Part shown: one piece after another, positions 25,603 to 35,087 of the stretch
How the letters are laid out: each line of letters starts with the position of its first letter
Numbering within the stretch: the first letter of the stretch is position 1
From: Protostelium mycophagum
Lineage: Eukaryota > Evosea > Variosea > Protosteliida > Protosteliaceae
Length of the DNA: 35,258 nt
Direction of reading: 5' to 3'
NCBI GenBank assembly: GCA_002081555.1
Contig: MZNV01003015.1
Span: forward strand, 1-35,258
Notes under the pieces: model-generated
Told to the model about the DNA's origin: nothing
Seen by the model: the letters and a program-made list of their open reading frames with translations, nothing else
The model's database searches: none
Translations under genes and position numbers: made by a program

Positions 25603-26244
25603 TTATTTAATAATTATGGACTCAAGAATTTGTTGCTCCTTTTTGATTCTGTTTCGTTTGGACCCGTTCGCGCTTCCTTTGCGTGCTCTTTCGCCAGCAC
25701 ACTGAGTCAGGCACCGTGTCCTTTTACGCCGAGAGGTTTCTGCCAACACATTAATTTCGGTGAGTATCGCAGAGGAACAAACTTACTGGTTCTATCATGT
25801 TGTGGAGTTGCATCGTTTGTGGGTTGTGCTGGTGTGTTAACATCATCTTGGGTGATTGTTGTGGTATTGTTGAAGAATTTCGCACTTCCCAAGTGTTGCA
25901 AAACATGAGCGACAGTACTTTCATCCTCAATATCTGAGGAATGCTCATCCTCAGTCTCGGAGAACTGCTCCAACTTCGAAGAAGAGTACGTGTTTAGAAT
26001 TGCTCCACCAATCTGGCCAAATTAGATTTGAAACGTCCACCATGCACGAGTCTAAAATTTAACAATCGCCCACCAATTTCATCGATTGTAACTCCCTACA
26101 TCGTACTGCTGACTCTTTCTTTAAAAGTTTCCTCCTGTTAATCTTTTCCAGATGAACTCGTAACTCCTCAGGCGACATATCGCTTGGTTCGACAAGAGGT
26201 CGCTTCCAGTGATTTGTTGGCTTTAACATTTTGTGAGGGATCAT
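25603..26244 (-). CDS. Hypothetical basic nuclear-type protein (about 164 aa, 3 exons)
   Basis: I do not recognise a family. Model on the minus strand: exons 26244-26074, 25973-25787, 25739-25603, giving 165 codons in frame. The N-terminal third is Lys/Arg-rich, with KINRRKLLKKESAVRCRELQ, which resembles a bZIP basic region (ESAxRCR), but no leucine zipper follows. The middle is acidic (SETEDEHSSDIEDES). The C-terminus carries strong nuclear-localisation-like clusters, SRRKRTRC and SKRNRIKKEQQ. The first intron (100 nt) is long for this locus. A shorter model starting at 26043, with a 3-codon first exon, is equally legal. The last intron (25740-25786) is well supported, because it alone opens the basic C-terminal frame. 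The stop lies 25 bp from the PARP stop, tail to tail. Confidence 0.45.
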
Positions 26245-26796
26245 CAGCCCAGACAGGGAGTATCTACAATTAATCTTCCCTCGATTCCAAAGCGAGTTGC
26301 ATTCAAAGCAAATAATTAAGACTGCTTTTCGACTTAGTGCTAAACGAGCTCCAAAAGCCTCTTTCAATAATACTCAGTAATCTTCACTTTTTTAAGCTAT
26401 TCTGCCGACTCAGAAGACCTGTTTCGATGGAACTTCAAAACCTCACATCTCAAGGATAACAACCCCGTGATAAGAGCAAAGTAAAAATGACTTTGAAAGA
26501 ATCTTCTCAGCGCCTTTTTACTTGAAAATTCAAATTTAAAATACAATACTCTCGTTTGTGCTGGTTGAGAACCTAAATTTTGCACTTTTCAATTTTCAAC
26601 CAGCGCAAAGTATTATTTTCAGTTTTTATCTGTTTATGCGTAAACAGCCATTTCCACATTCCATGACCTTCGCGGCCACAACATCCAAATGTTGGAAGTT
26701 GAGAGGTGCTTTAATGCCTCCAGTTTCCAAGAAATGTTTGAGTGATCCAGAGTCTATACCTTTCATCACAACACCCATACGACACACTACGATTGT
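26245..26796. other. Intergenic stretch without a confident gene
   Basis: About 550 bp of mostly AT-rich sequence lies between the heads of the minus-strand basic-protein gene and the plus-strand RasGEF gene. Short ORFs on both strands (26558-26803 plus, 26626-26823 minus) have no recognisable similarity. It should hold both promoters and possibly an unseen 5' exon of the RasGEF gene. It contains the fold-back sequence at 26538-26619. Confidence 0.5.
26538..26619. repeat. Imperfect fold-back (inverted repeat)
   Basis: The arm at 26555-26568 pairs with 26596-26609 over 14 bp. The single non-Watson-Crick pair would be a G-U wobble in RNA. The pairing resumes outward (26538-26550 with 26611-26619) with small bulges. 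The loop is about 27 nt. It could be a small non-autonomous element remnant, a structured transcript or a regulatory palindrome. Confidence 0.55.
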
Positions 26797-26940
26797 ACAA
26801 TAGACAAGATGACGATCAATCATTGGTCTCGATCAGAGCTAACATCTACCCCCAACACGGGATTGACAACAATAGACAAGATGACGATCAATCATTGGTC
26901 TCGATCAGAGCTAACATCTACCCCCAACACGGGATTGACA
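26797..26940 (+). repeat. Perfect 72-bp tandem duplication (two copies)
   Basis: Copies 26797-26868 and 26869-26940 appear identical over all 72 bases. The unit length is a multiple of three, so the duplication adds 24 codons without disturbing the frame. Each copy carries an ATG (26809 and 26881) in the frame of the downstream RasGEF gene. The perfect identity suggests a recent event, or an assembly artefact. Confidence 0.9.
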
Positions 26941-29900
26941 TTTAGTCGTAGTGGGCAAATCAATGCGCAACCATATCCATCTCTCTCAGGTGAAGAGCTC
27001 TTCGCAAAATCATCACCAAGATTGACGAGATAACAGGATCTAAAAGCACTACATTCTCTCCTTCAAAAGTTAGAAAGTCTTTACCTCCCAACATTTCTGT
27101 GGATGATTATAAGGTGATTTAATTAGATATTTCCCCAGCCCTCTCACATTATTACAGACAAGAAATAGCATTGGGGTTGTTCGTGGCGCTCCTGCTGCAA
27201 CAATATTATTCTCGCCTGTAATTGAGCAGCTAAAAGGCATGACATCTTGATGCCTGCAAGAACACCCCTGACATGAATAGAATCACAGACTAAATCACCG
27301 AATGATCAGGCTCTCCTCGAAGAAGTTGATGACCTCTACACTGACATGCCACAAACAGAAGAACCAAGATTGAATCGGTCGAATAAGACGTGCGTTTATT
27401 TATTTTCTTCACTGTGTGGCAACCTCGCCACGAAGGTACTGGGCGAATGTCTGATCTATTTATAGAAACATCATTCGCAAAGACTACAACAGCAGAAAGA
27501 TTGACACACCATCATTGACCGAGAGGCAACTGAGGGTAAACGACAGTGAAGAAAACAGCAGTATAAATATGAGAAGTATATCCTCACAAATCCACACCAC
27601 CAACCGGATGTCAAGGATTGTCAATTCACGCACAGGTATTTCTGAACATTTATATTGTAAAATTAAATTTTATACCATGTGGTTCAGACCATAATGTTGC
27701 TCAAAAACATCACGAAATACTCATTTTTAACAGTGGATAACACACTGACGAATAACGGAATACATGCCATATGCGAGAATAAATATAAAGCGGAGATGGT
27801 GAAGAGGATCAAGATGGAGGATATGTACCGACAGTCCACGAAACAATTCATAGCTAGAGAGAAGAAACTCCAGATGGAGGTGGACAGGTTGTTGCAGATC
27901 ATCAAAGAGAAGGAGATCTATGATACGTCATCACATCTGCAGGTAAACGTATAAACACATATGATGTCGTATTTATAAAAATAGAGTGACATGCCACCGT
28001 CGAGGTCTTCAGAGGAAGTGAGGAGTGATGTCATCTCTGTTGTCACGAACATCGCCTCCATCTCTATAGAGAAAAACGAAACTGTAGATACACTGATAAA
28101 GTACGTAATACAAGATACTCTACAACGGTGTCGACATATATTTATGAAGACAGAACAGAAGAGATGGAAGATGATAAGAACAATAACATGGCCATGGCAT
28201 CATCAAATAATAGAGACAGTGAGGATGACGAATACAATAGTATTAACACACAATCCCAAACGTTTCAATATTCCAGGTGTGTACACTTGAATTATCTCTG
28301 TGAAATAAATAAAATATCCAGGTCAGCAACTTGTGATGGATATAGTGGTTACAGACCGAAGCAGAGTAGAAAAAATTCAGATCCTGGACCCACAACATGG
28401 ACATCCTTGTTAAGATCACTCGAGCGACTTGACAATAACAACGAGACCGCGTGAGTGAAATCATTCTCAACTTGTGATTCCCATAATTCTTTGTATATTT
28501 ATATATTGCAGGATAAGTGATTACAGTGACTATGATAAGACTATAGACATATCTCCCATGGACAATAATATATCACAGGCATCAACAGAAAATATCAAGA
28601 TGGCGACGTCTACTGGTATTTCATCATAAATATAAACACATTGACCTCTGCAGTGAACATGGAGGAATCCGTCAGTTCATCATCATTCAATAAACCCAAG
28701 CCATTGAAGATAAATAATATAATGAGTGAGTACCTTATGTTTATAAATATTAATATTTAATAGGTTCACTGAAGAGTATGAGGCCGAAAGGAAGCACTAT
28801 ATCATGTAATTCAACTCGAATTCCCAAATATACTGAATAAAAACAGCAAGTATGAGCGGCCAGAGCATATCAGAATTCAGGAAGAGATTCGCCACGATGG
28901 ACTCACACACGATGTCCATAGATACTCTACCCATGGAGAACGAGACGGGGCTGCCGCTATTCCTCTATAAAGCGATCGGACTGTTTCAGGAGCACGAAGA
29001 GTGGATGAACGTGAAGAACATTATCGGAGTAGAGTGTAGCGAAGTGCCACATATGCGCGATATGGCATTGTCGGGGATGCTGGTACCTTCTTATTGTAAG
29101 GACCCCGTCATATTGGGAAATGTGATCACACAGTTCTTATATGAATTGAACGACCCGATGTTTCCTTCTTCATCTTTCCAAAAGTTGACGGTGTGGTCAG
29201 GTGATTTTTTTGAATTTTAACATTTTTATTCATTTATTCTGTTGATCAAAATTCTTATTATGTTTATTTACAATTTTATAGAGATTGACGACGAAGAAAA
29301 CAAATTGATATGTCTTCGCACGATCACATCCAGCCTTGATTCTGCTAAACAAAAGAGGGATAACATAAGAGAGTTGGCCAGAAAGTGATATCTCATATAC
29401 CATTAAAATCATCACATGACAGTCTTTCAAATGTTGAATTGATCAGGTTTGGACCCATAATTATAAGGGCACCAAATGGTCGAACTATCACAACGGATCT
29501 GCCCTTCAAGACATTACATTATATATTAGACAACTGGCAGCCACAGCAAAAAGTATTACATCAAATCAGGATCAAGTGAGCTTCATAAATAGAGTCTCTG
29601 TACCGCACAGCATAGATATTTACTTATTGTAGAGACGCACAGAATGAGCAGAAGATACTGAGGCAAACTGTCAACAATGGTGTACACACAACCGAGGCCG
29701 CGACCCTACAAATGCTACTGAACAAATCTGTCGACGAATTCTACAACGGTACTCTATTTTTAGAAGCAATCTCTCTTATTTTGACGATTGTAGATCCAGA
29801 CTTGGTCGATATCATATTATTGACGCATAAATACTTCGTGAACAGTGCGGAACTATTAGTTCATCTGATCAGAATATATTCTAGATGGGAAGACACTGCA

Positions 29901-31228
29901 CAATGGAGATCCCGTATACGCATCAGGTATCACTCTCAAACCATAATAGCCATGTGTTGATTCCATATTTATAACGACAGAGCACTCGGGCACATAAGAT
30001 ATTGGCTGGAAGAGTTTTCAGAGGGAGTGCGTGATGATGGTAAATTTATAGAGTGTCTAAAGGGTTTCCTGAGGCTCGCACCGAGAGTGGAAATCGATTC
30101 GCAAGAGCAAAAAGATTTAGACATCATCAACAACCAATGTGTATGTGTATCACAACCCTTTTTTTATATTTGGAAATAAATTAATTATAACACAGCAATC
30201 CATTGTAGATTCGAGATTAGCTGATGCAAGAAATATCAGAAGAAATAATTCTCTGAGAGCATTGACAGAGATACGGATAGACATGACCGATGTTCAGGTA
30301 AACTCTTTGTGCTGCGGAAGCTGCTTGGCGGCTCTGCTGCGGAGATCTTACTTTTGTAGACATAAAGTGGATGTCTGATGTTATTTAGGTGTTAGAGTTG
30401 GATCCGGGGAGTCTGGCAGAGCAGATAACACTGATTGATTTCGCATTGTTGAAGAGGATCTCTGTACACGAATTCTTCCACAAGAACTTTGATAACGTGG
30501 AGAGATCTGCTAACTTCTATAAAATGGTGGAGAAATTCAATCAGGTATTATTACTCTTTATTGAAGAGGATGAGATGATATTGATATAGAATAGTGGAGT
30601 ATGTGGGTGGTGAGCGAGATCTTGTACAATCAGAAGCCAGCCGTACGTGCCTTTGTGATATCACACTTTATCAAGACTGCAGAGCAATGCAGAAAACTTG
30701 GAAACTTCCATGGCTGCTACGCGATCATCGCCGGTCTCAACTACTCCGCCATCTCGAGGTCTTCAATCTTTTTATAGAATGAAATTTATAAGACGCAGGT
30801 TGGTTCATACGTGGGAGAAGGTAGTGAGGAAGTACATGTTGAAGTACAATAGACTCTGCTCCTTGTTCGAGATGACACACAACTTCAAGAACTACCGTGA
30901 CGCCATTCAAGGACACCAAGACAAACCGATGATACCCTATCTGGTGACAACAGGGAGCTGATGTCTTTACTAACATATTCAGGGGCTCATTCCGAAAGAT
31001 TTGACTGCATTAGAAGAGCTTCCCACGTTCACAAGCGATAACTTGATCAATTTCGAGAAGATGAGAAAACTGCACAAGACATTGAGAGTGATCAGAGAAT
31101 CACAGAAGAAAGAATACAAGATACAGGTGCAGCCAGAGCTGGCCACATATCTAAGGCATCTAAGTCTTCTGAGCAAGGAGGAAGCCTTTGCGATATCTCT
31201 GCAGAGAGAACCAAAAAAGTTGAAATAA
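26809..31228 (+). CDS. RhoGAP-like / REM / CDC25 RasGEF protein (about 1,067 aa, 24 exons)
   Basis: Probable exchange factor for a Ras/Rap GTPase. Exons: 26809-26989, 27037-27113, 27158-27217, 27289-27389, 27466-27635, 27688-27732, 27791-27942, 27985-28100, 28154-28276, 28322-28450, 28512-28615, 28654-28725, 28764-28805, 28847-29200, 29282-29384, 29423-29575, 29633-29748, 29794-29926, 29981-30140, 30196-30297, 30389-30544, 30595-30758, 30799-30943, 30983-31228. Residues 1-460 are polar and disordered, with a coiled coil at ~212-262. Residues ~490-630 are RhoGAP-like (LPLFLYKAIG, FLYELNDPMF, FGPIIIR). Residues ~690-797 are the REM domain. Residues ~820-1045 are the CDC25 domain (DPGSLAEQITLIDFALLKRI, WVVSEIL, CYAIIAGLN, RLVHTW, PYLGLIPKDL, INFEKMRKL). 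The RhoGAP arginine finger is missing. The architecture matches Dictyostelium GflB. The 5' end and the introns at 27218-27288 and 27733-27790 are the least certain. Confidence 0.85.
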
Positions 31229-31229
31229 A
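31224..31229 (+). terminator. AATAAA overlapping the RasGEF stop codon
   Basis: The stop codon TAA (31226-31228) is embedded in an AATAAA hexamer. If the hexamer is used as the poly(A) signal, the 3' UTR would be only a few dozen bases. The convergent LIM gene stops 52 bp further on. Confidence 0.4.
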
Positions 31230-31280
31230 ATGTATTTTAGATCATATTAATGATGACATATTTTTTGAATAACTCGGTAC

Positions 31281-31804
31281 TCAAGCTTCCAATTTGGCGT
31301 TGCAGTTTGAACAAGTTACATTTCCGGTGTTTCTGAACCCACATTCTCCACAAAAGTTAGATCCCTGTTCGGGAGCATTCTCTGTGGGTACTGCTGTCTC
31401 TATTTGTGTTCCTCCTATCAACCTTCAGATCGATCATCGAAGATGTCGGTCGGGACATACCGAGGACAGTGGTGTTCCATTTATGGCTGGATAAAGTACC
31501 TCCTTGTCCGTATCCATAACCTCCAGTACCGAAGTTGGCAGCGTGGCATCTCTTGCAGTACAGGTTACCTGACAAAATGAGATACTTGCATGGAGAAGAC
31601 CTAATAATGTCTCACCGTCATGTTGAGCCTCAAGACCCTTTTGGATAGTGGCGTTACATTGAGTGCACTTGAAACAAACCTTGTGGAACGCTTTACCGAT
31701 GGCGTTAACCCTAAAAAGTTTAGATGGTTGTCCAAAGATGAAAAAAGGGCTCACTTCTCTGTTGTATAAGCGGTCTTCCCGCACTTGGCGCACTTCTCAG
31801 ACAT
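31281..31804 (-). CDS. LIM domain plus C-terminal zinc-ribbon protein (128 aa, 4 exons)
   Basis: Small LIM protein, a protein-protein adaptor commonly tied to the actin cytoskeleton in amoebae. Exons on the minus strand: 31804-31755, 31710-31616, 31568-31461, 31414-31281. The LIM ligands are complete: C5-x2-C8-x17-H26-x2-C29-x2-C32-x2-C35-x17-C53-x2-C56, with the usual GKAFHK.CFKC core. A Gly/Tyr linker (GTGGYGYGQGG) follows, then a second motif C106-x2-C109-x9-C119-x2-C122 near the C-terminus that looks like a zinc ribbon. The first intron (31711-31754) and the other two (31569-31615, 31415-31460) all keep the frame. It is transcribed divergently from the ATP synthase gene and converges with the RasGEF gene. 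Confidence 0.92.
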
Positions 31805-31897
31805 GATGGTGTTGGATGAATAACGAATATTCTTTTCAAGTGTTTCTACAACGAGAAGAAAAAGACAAAGAAGAGATGAAAACATCTACCGCATAAC
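31805..31897. promoter_or_regulatory. Divergent promoter between LIM and ATP synthase d genes
   Basis: Only 93 bp separate the two start codons, so both promoters and both 5' leaders must lie here or overlap. The stretch is purine-rich toward the ATP synthase side. No clear TATA box is visible. Confidence 0.55.
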
Positions 31898-32574
31898 ATG
31901 GCTTCCACCTTCAAACAGGGACCCGGTCTCAGACACGTCTTGAAAAGCATCCAAGGCTGGACAGCACCAAGATACAATGTCCCTGGCGCCACCAAAGAGC
32001 AGGCCGCTAGATATCTGGAGGAGACAACCAAGTGGGAGAAGTTTCTCATTGAGAACAGCCAGGCTCCTAAGGTAGAAGAAATCAACTGGAACCTCCACAG
32101 AGCGCGTCTCGGCAATGAGATCGTCGATGAAGTCAAGGGAATCTATGACCGCGCTCTTATTAACCTCAAAGAAGTCTGCACTGCTCGTGTTTTGGAGTTC
32201 GAGAACACCCACATCAGAAAGATAGCTGAGGAGGTCGAGGTCGAGGTAAGTTAAATTCATATTCAATTTAATTCTTACTTATACAGTATTCTCAATGGTT
32301 AGAAGAGAAGAGATTGGCAGAGGAGGCCCAAAAGAAGACCCAGGAGCTGTTGAAGCAGTACAACTTCCTGCTCGAGCACCAGTTTGAGATCACCACTGAG
32401 GATGTCTTGAGAGCATACCCTCACCTTTTGGACGAAGTCATTGAGGATCTCGCTCACAGCAGGTCGATTTTATTTTCATTCATGTTGAAACATTTTTAAA
32501 TTAATACGGACAGATGGGATATCGAGCAGCAACTCGAGAAAACCGACGAGGCTGCCCATGCCGCAGCTCACTAA
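31898..32574 (+). CDS. Mitochondrial ATP synthase subunit d-like protein (194 aa, 3 exons)
   Basis: Probable peripheral-stalk subunit d of the mitochondrial F1Fo ATP synthase, which couples the F1 head to the stator. Exons: 31898-32245, 32287-32462, 32514-32574. Family-like features are the segment INWNLHRARLGNEIVDEVKG (compare IDW..YK..V...GLVD.FEK in animals), a long charged helix, and ITTEDVLRAYPHL close to the C-terminus (compare the MTIEDLNEAFPE motif). The N-terminus is basic with few acidic residues, compatible with mitochondrial import. The protein is somewhat longer than the animal form because of a C-terminal Ala/His-rich tail. There is no membrane helix, as expected. The assignment rests on motif recall, so a different helical mitochondrial protein cannot be excluded. 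Confidence 0.65.
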
Positions 32575-32581
32575 TAAGGCC

Positions 32582-32929
32582 TTACGCAATAGATATTACA
32601 CAAAATATCGTTCTCTCTTCATACGAAATGATTCTGCACGTAAATGTGGCCTCTTGAGAGGACATCTTTGATTCTCCAAAACGTTTTATTTCAGTTCTGA
32701 AGGTATTTAAAATAATGTATTCCACTGGACAAGTCCTGTTGGTCAAGCAGCCGAAAGATTTTTCAGGCACTTTCACTTGGGTAGAAGTTATATGTTGAAT
32801 GTTGTCTGGTGTACCTGTTGCTCTTCCAATCCCTTCCAAAGGAATCGAAGTAAAAGGAAATATTGATTTTGTGAGTTCGTCTGCAGCTTGTCCGGTCACA
32901 CCGGTGGCCTCTTGTTTGTCTATTCTCAT
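32582..32929 (-). CDS. Orphan small ORF, 115 aa
   Basis: Single-exon ORF on the minus strand with balanced composition (DKQEATGVTGQAADELTKS at the start, several Cys later) and no recognised domain. Its stop lies 7 bp from the ATP synthase d stop, tail to tail, the spacing style of this locus. An ATG further upstream on the minus strand (about 32966) opens a short basic peptide (MVKTRSGIKPSKK) in another frame and could be a first exon. It could also be a chance ORF; confidence is low. Confidence 0.35.
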   Translation of the reverse strand: MRIDKQEATGVTGQAADELTKSIFPFTSIPLEGIGRATGTPDNIQHITSTQVKVPEKSFGCLTNRTCPVEYIILNTFRTEIKRFGESKMSSQEATFTCRIISYEERTIFCVISIA

Positions 32930-33980
32930 TTCTTTGAGGGTTTAATACCTGACCGTGTCTTGACCATCTACGCACCAAGTAAACTAAGGGTGCCCCCATA
33001 CATCGTATAAAAAGAGAACTTTTGGTGCATTTTTCGACAACTCACCACCACACACCACTTGTGTACCTTCTGTAAACAGTTCAGGATCCTAATCAGCTTT
33101 CATACATTTAGAGTACGTTTGTACAATTTTGGTGGAAATTATAATAATATATTCATCCTTGTATATAGATTATGTCTTGACTGTGTTCCGCAATATGGTG
33201 TCATGTACCCTCCCGGATGGTCCTTGTTGATCACGAGACAATGATCTGAAATATTTTCATGCCAATAAATGATCTGTTTTTCTTTGGATTTCTCTTGACT
33301 TTGGCACCTTGTTTATGAGATCGAACTTTTGCTGTGCTTCACCCCAGAATGTCAAGTCATTGGCATGTATAGGTATAATTTTCGATTTGAATGAAGACAA
33401 AAGATGCATGCTGTGTGTCCTGACCATGAAAATACAAAATAAAAAGGTGCAAATTATTCAAGCAGGTATAATTCGATCTACATTATATTTTGATTCAAGA
33501 ATTTCGGCAATTTCTCGCTTGATGCTTCTTTGCACATCAAACCAAATGACCACTCTTGAAAAACAGATCGCCTAAATCACAACAGACATGTTTTCTCCGT
33601 ACATCTATCGTCTTCACAAAAGCTCTAAATTCTTATTTCTACCAACATAACAAGATAAAATTGTCAAAAATGAAATTTTTATTCAGTAAAATAAAAGGGT
33701 CCGTATCTTCTCAAAATTCGTCAGGAAATAATCAAATCAATCAGTTTTGGGATTGCCACTTTCCCTCTTGCGCTCCAATCAACACAGAATAATTCATCTC
33801 TGAGCCATAAAAAATCGGCAAAAAATCTGATCAAAATGATGAAATTTTTGAGAATAAATCCTTTATATTGCTGTTTTTGACGATTTGATGAGTTGAAAAA
33901 TTCACACGTGAAGAAAATTCAAAATCTCACCTTTTTTATTGAAAAATGACTGTTTTCCGTTGAATTATGGGTCTGCCGAG
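32930..33980. other. Gene-poor stretch
   Basis: About 1 kb, AT-rich from 33560 on. A TATA-like sequence sits at about 33005-33011 on the plus strand. Short plus ORFs at 33059-33244 and 33309-33575 look random. On the minus strand between about 33650 and 33250 there are short protein-like readings, for example SIKREIAEILESKYN and LTFWGEAQQKFDLINK. I could not assemble them into a convincing intron-exon model and recognise no family. Treat this as unassigned. Confidence 0.4.
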
Positions 33981-33981
33981 C

Positions 33982-33991
33982 AAAAATAAAA
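33982..33991 (-). terminator. RNA polymerase III terminator of tRNA-Ala
   Basis: On the minus strand, a run of four T begins 6 nt after the tRNA 3' end, followed by A and five more T. This is a typical Pol III oligo-T stop. Confidence 0.8.
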
Positions 33992-33996
33992 GTTAA

Positions 33997-34069
33997 TGGA
34001 GAACCAGGGTATCGATCCCTGTACCCCTCGCATGCTAAGCGAGTGCTCTACCATCTGAGCTAGATCCCC
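33997..34069 (-). tRNA. tRNA-Ala (anticodon AGC)
   Basis: A 73-nt intronless cloverleaf on the minus strand. It has a D-arm GCTC...GAGC, an anticodon stem CTCGC/GCGAG with loop TTAGCAT, and a T-arm of five G-C-rich pairs around loop ATCGATA. The discriminator base is A73. The acceptor stem contains the G3-U70 wobble, the classic alanine identity element, and one U-U mismatch at the sixth pair. The AGC anticodon (A34 becoming inosine) would read GCU, GCC and GCA. A Pol III terminator follows immediately. Confidence 0.97.
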
Positions 34070-34136
34070 GAGGTGATTACGTCACTGTTCCATGAATTAG
34101 AAAAAATACTTTCAGAAAAAGTGCTGAAAAATGGGT

Positions 34137-34403
34137 TTAGCTGAGTTCGTTGTGGTTTGGGGGTCGATTTTCTGGTGCCAATACACGTTGGGCACCTTCA
34201 GAGCGACCTGAGACGTTTTGTTGATCGAAGTTGGTGATATGATCTTGGCAGACTTGGTAGTGCGCTATTTGTGTGGAAGAGAAGGTGGTTTGTGTCTTTA
34301 GAACGTCCTCCACCACGTATGAAGCAACATGTGGCGATATCTGATCCCATATGGATCGAGGGAATCTTGATCCTCCACTCTCAGTCGCTTGTAAGGATCT
34401 CAC
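34137..34403 (-). CDS. Weak ORF, possibly the last exon of an unknown minus-strand gene
   Basis: An open frame of 88 residues with balanced composition (containing RFPRSIWDQISPHVASYVVE and a polar C-terminus NRPPNHNELS). No family is recognised. Upstream on the minus strand, 34404-34800 has further short open segments (for example SDPSRVLNIFEFSSSTIHR) that could be earlier exons, but no set of GT-AG introns links them convincingly. It may be a real spliced gene with uncertain structure, or chance. Confidence 0.25.
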   Translation of the reverse strand: MRSLQATESGGSRFPRSIWDQISPHVASYVVEDVLKTQTTFSSTQIAHYQVCQDHITNFDQQNVSGRSEGAQRVLAPENRPPNHNELS

Positions 34404-34976
34404 AATCTACAAAACTCTGAGGCCCTTGTAAAACAAGCCTAACCCCTCCATATTGAATGAGATCGGAGAATGATAGCATGACTTCTTAACCCCCTTGTAG
34501 CTGTTGTAAGTTAATTGATTGAATAAAGAAGGGCTTGACCTTCCTTCTGTTCCAATTACATGATTTTTTAGACGAGATCTCAAGTTTCTAACCTTTTCCA
34601 ATCGGCTTGAATCCTATGAATAGTGGAAGATGAGAACTCAAAGATATTGAGAACTCTCGAAGGGTCCGATTCCTTCCATTGCGGTTGGGCGTCTTTCGAT
34701 CTTTGAAAAATAATTTTTCCCGCGCTTTGAGAATTTTGAGCGAATGACTCACCAGCCCGATACAACGCGCAACCACAGCAGATCAACGCTCTGAACTACA
34801 ATAAAGATCATCTCCCTCTCCTCTAAAAAGTTGAAACAAGTAACGCTGCATACATCTTTCTTTCTTCTAAAAGACTTGAAAAAATAATAATTGGGAAAGC
34901 AAGAAAAGATAAAAAAAACGCTACTTTATTTCAGGTACAAAACATTCAATGTTTTGATGGTCTGAATGTCAAGATG
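34404..34976. other. Unassigned sequence before the right repeat
   Basis: Besides the possible upstream exons noted for the ORF at 34137-34403, I see only AT-rich sequence here, with an A-rich run near 34913. No recognisable gene, RNA or repeat was found. Confidence 0.5.
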
Positions 34977-35087
34977 CATCATATAAAAAGAGAATATTAT
35001 CATGCATTTATCTACAACTAAACACACTGAATGCTTGCTTCCTGTGATCAGTTTGTAAATTCTCTGCAAAACATTTGTAAGCTTTTG
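34977..35087 (-). repeat. Right copy of terminal inverted repeat pair
   Basis: Reverse complement of 1-110, about 88% identical with small indels. Its inner edge (34977) is sharp: similarity to the left copy stops there. A TATA-like sequence (about 34981-34988) is shared by both copies. A further 171 bp lie outside it before the window ends. An ORF of 69 residues on the minus strand runs through it, but its counterpart in the left copy is interrupted, so coding is unlikely. Confidence 0.8.

Noticed and set aside
27536-27635. An intron starting with GTAAAC at 27536
   Set aside because: The sequence after it stays open in frame with a composition matching its surroundings up to a good donor at 27636.
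28764-28846. A gene boundary between the N-terminal coiled-coil region and the RhoGAP region
   Set aside because: The apparent stop near 28840 lies inside a 41-nt GT-AG intron (28806-28846), and frame and phase continue into the next exon.
1-35087. A giant DNA transposon or Polinton with terminal inverted repeats
   Set aside because: No integrase, transposase, polymerase or capsid gene is present, and the interior consists of normal spliced cellular genes.
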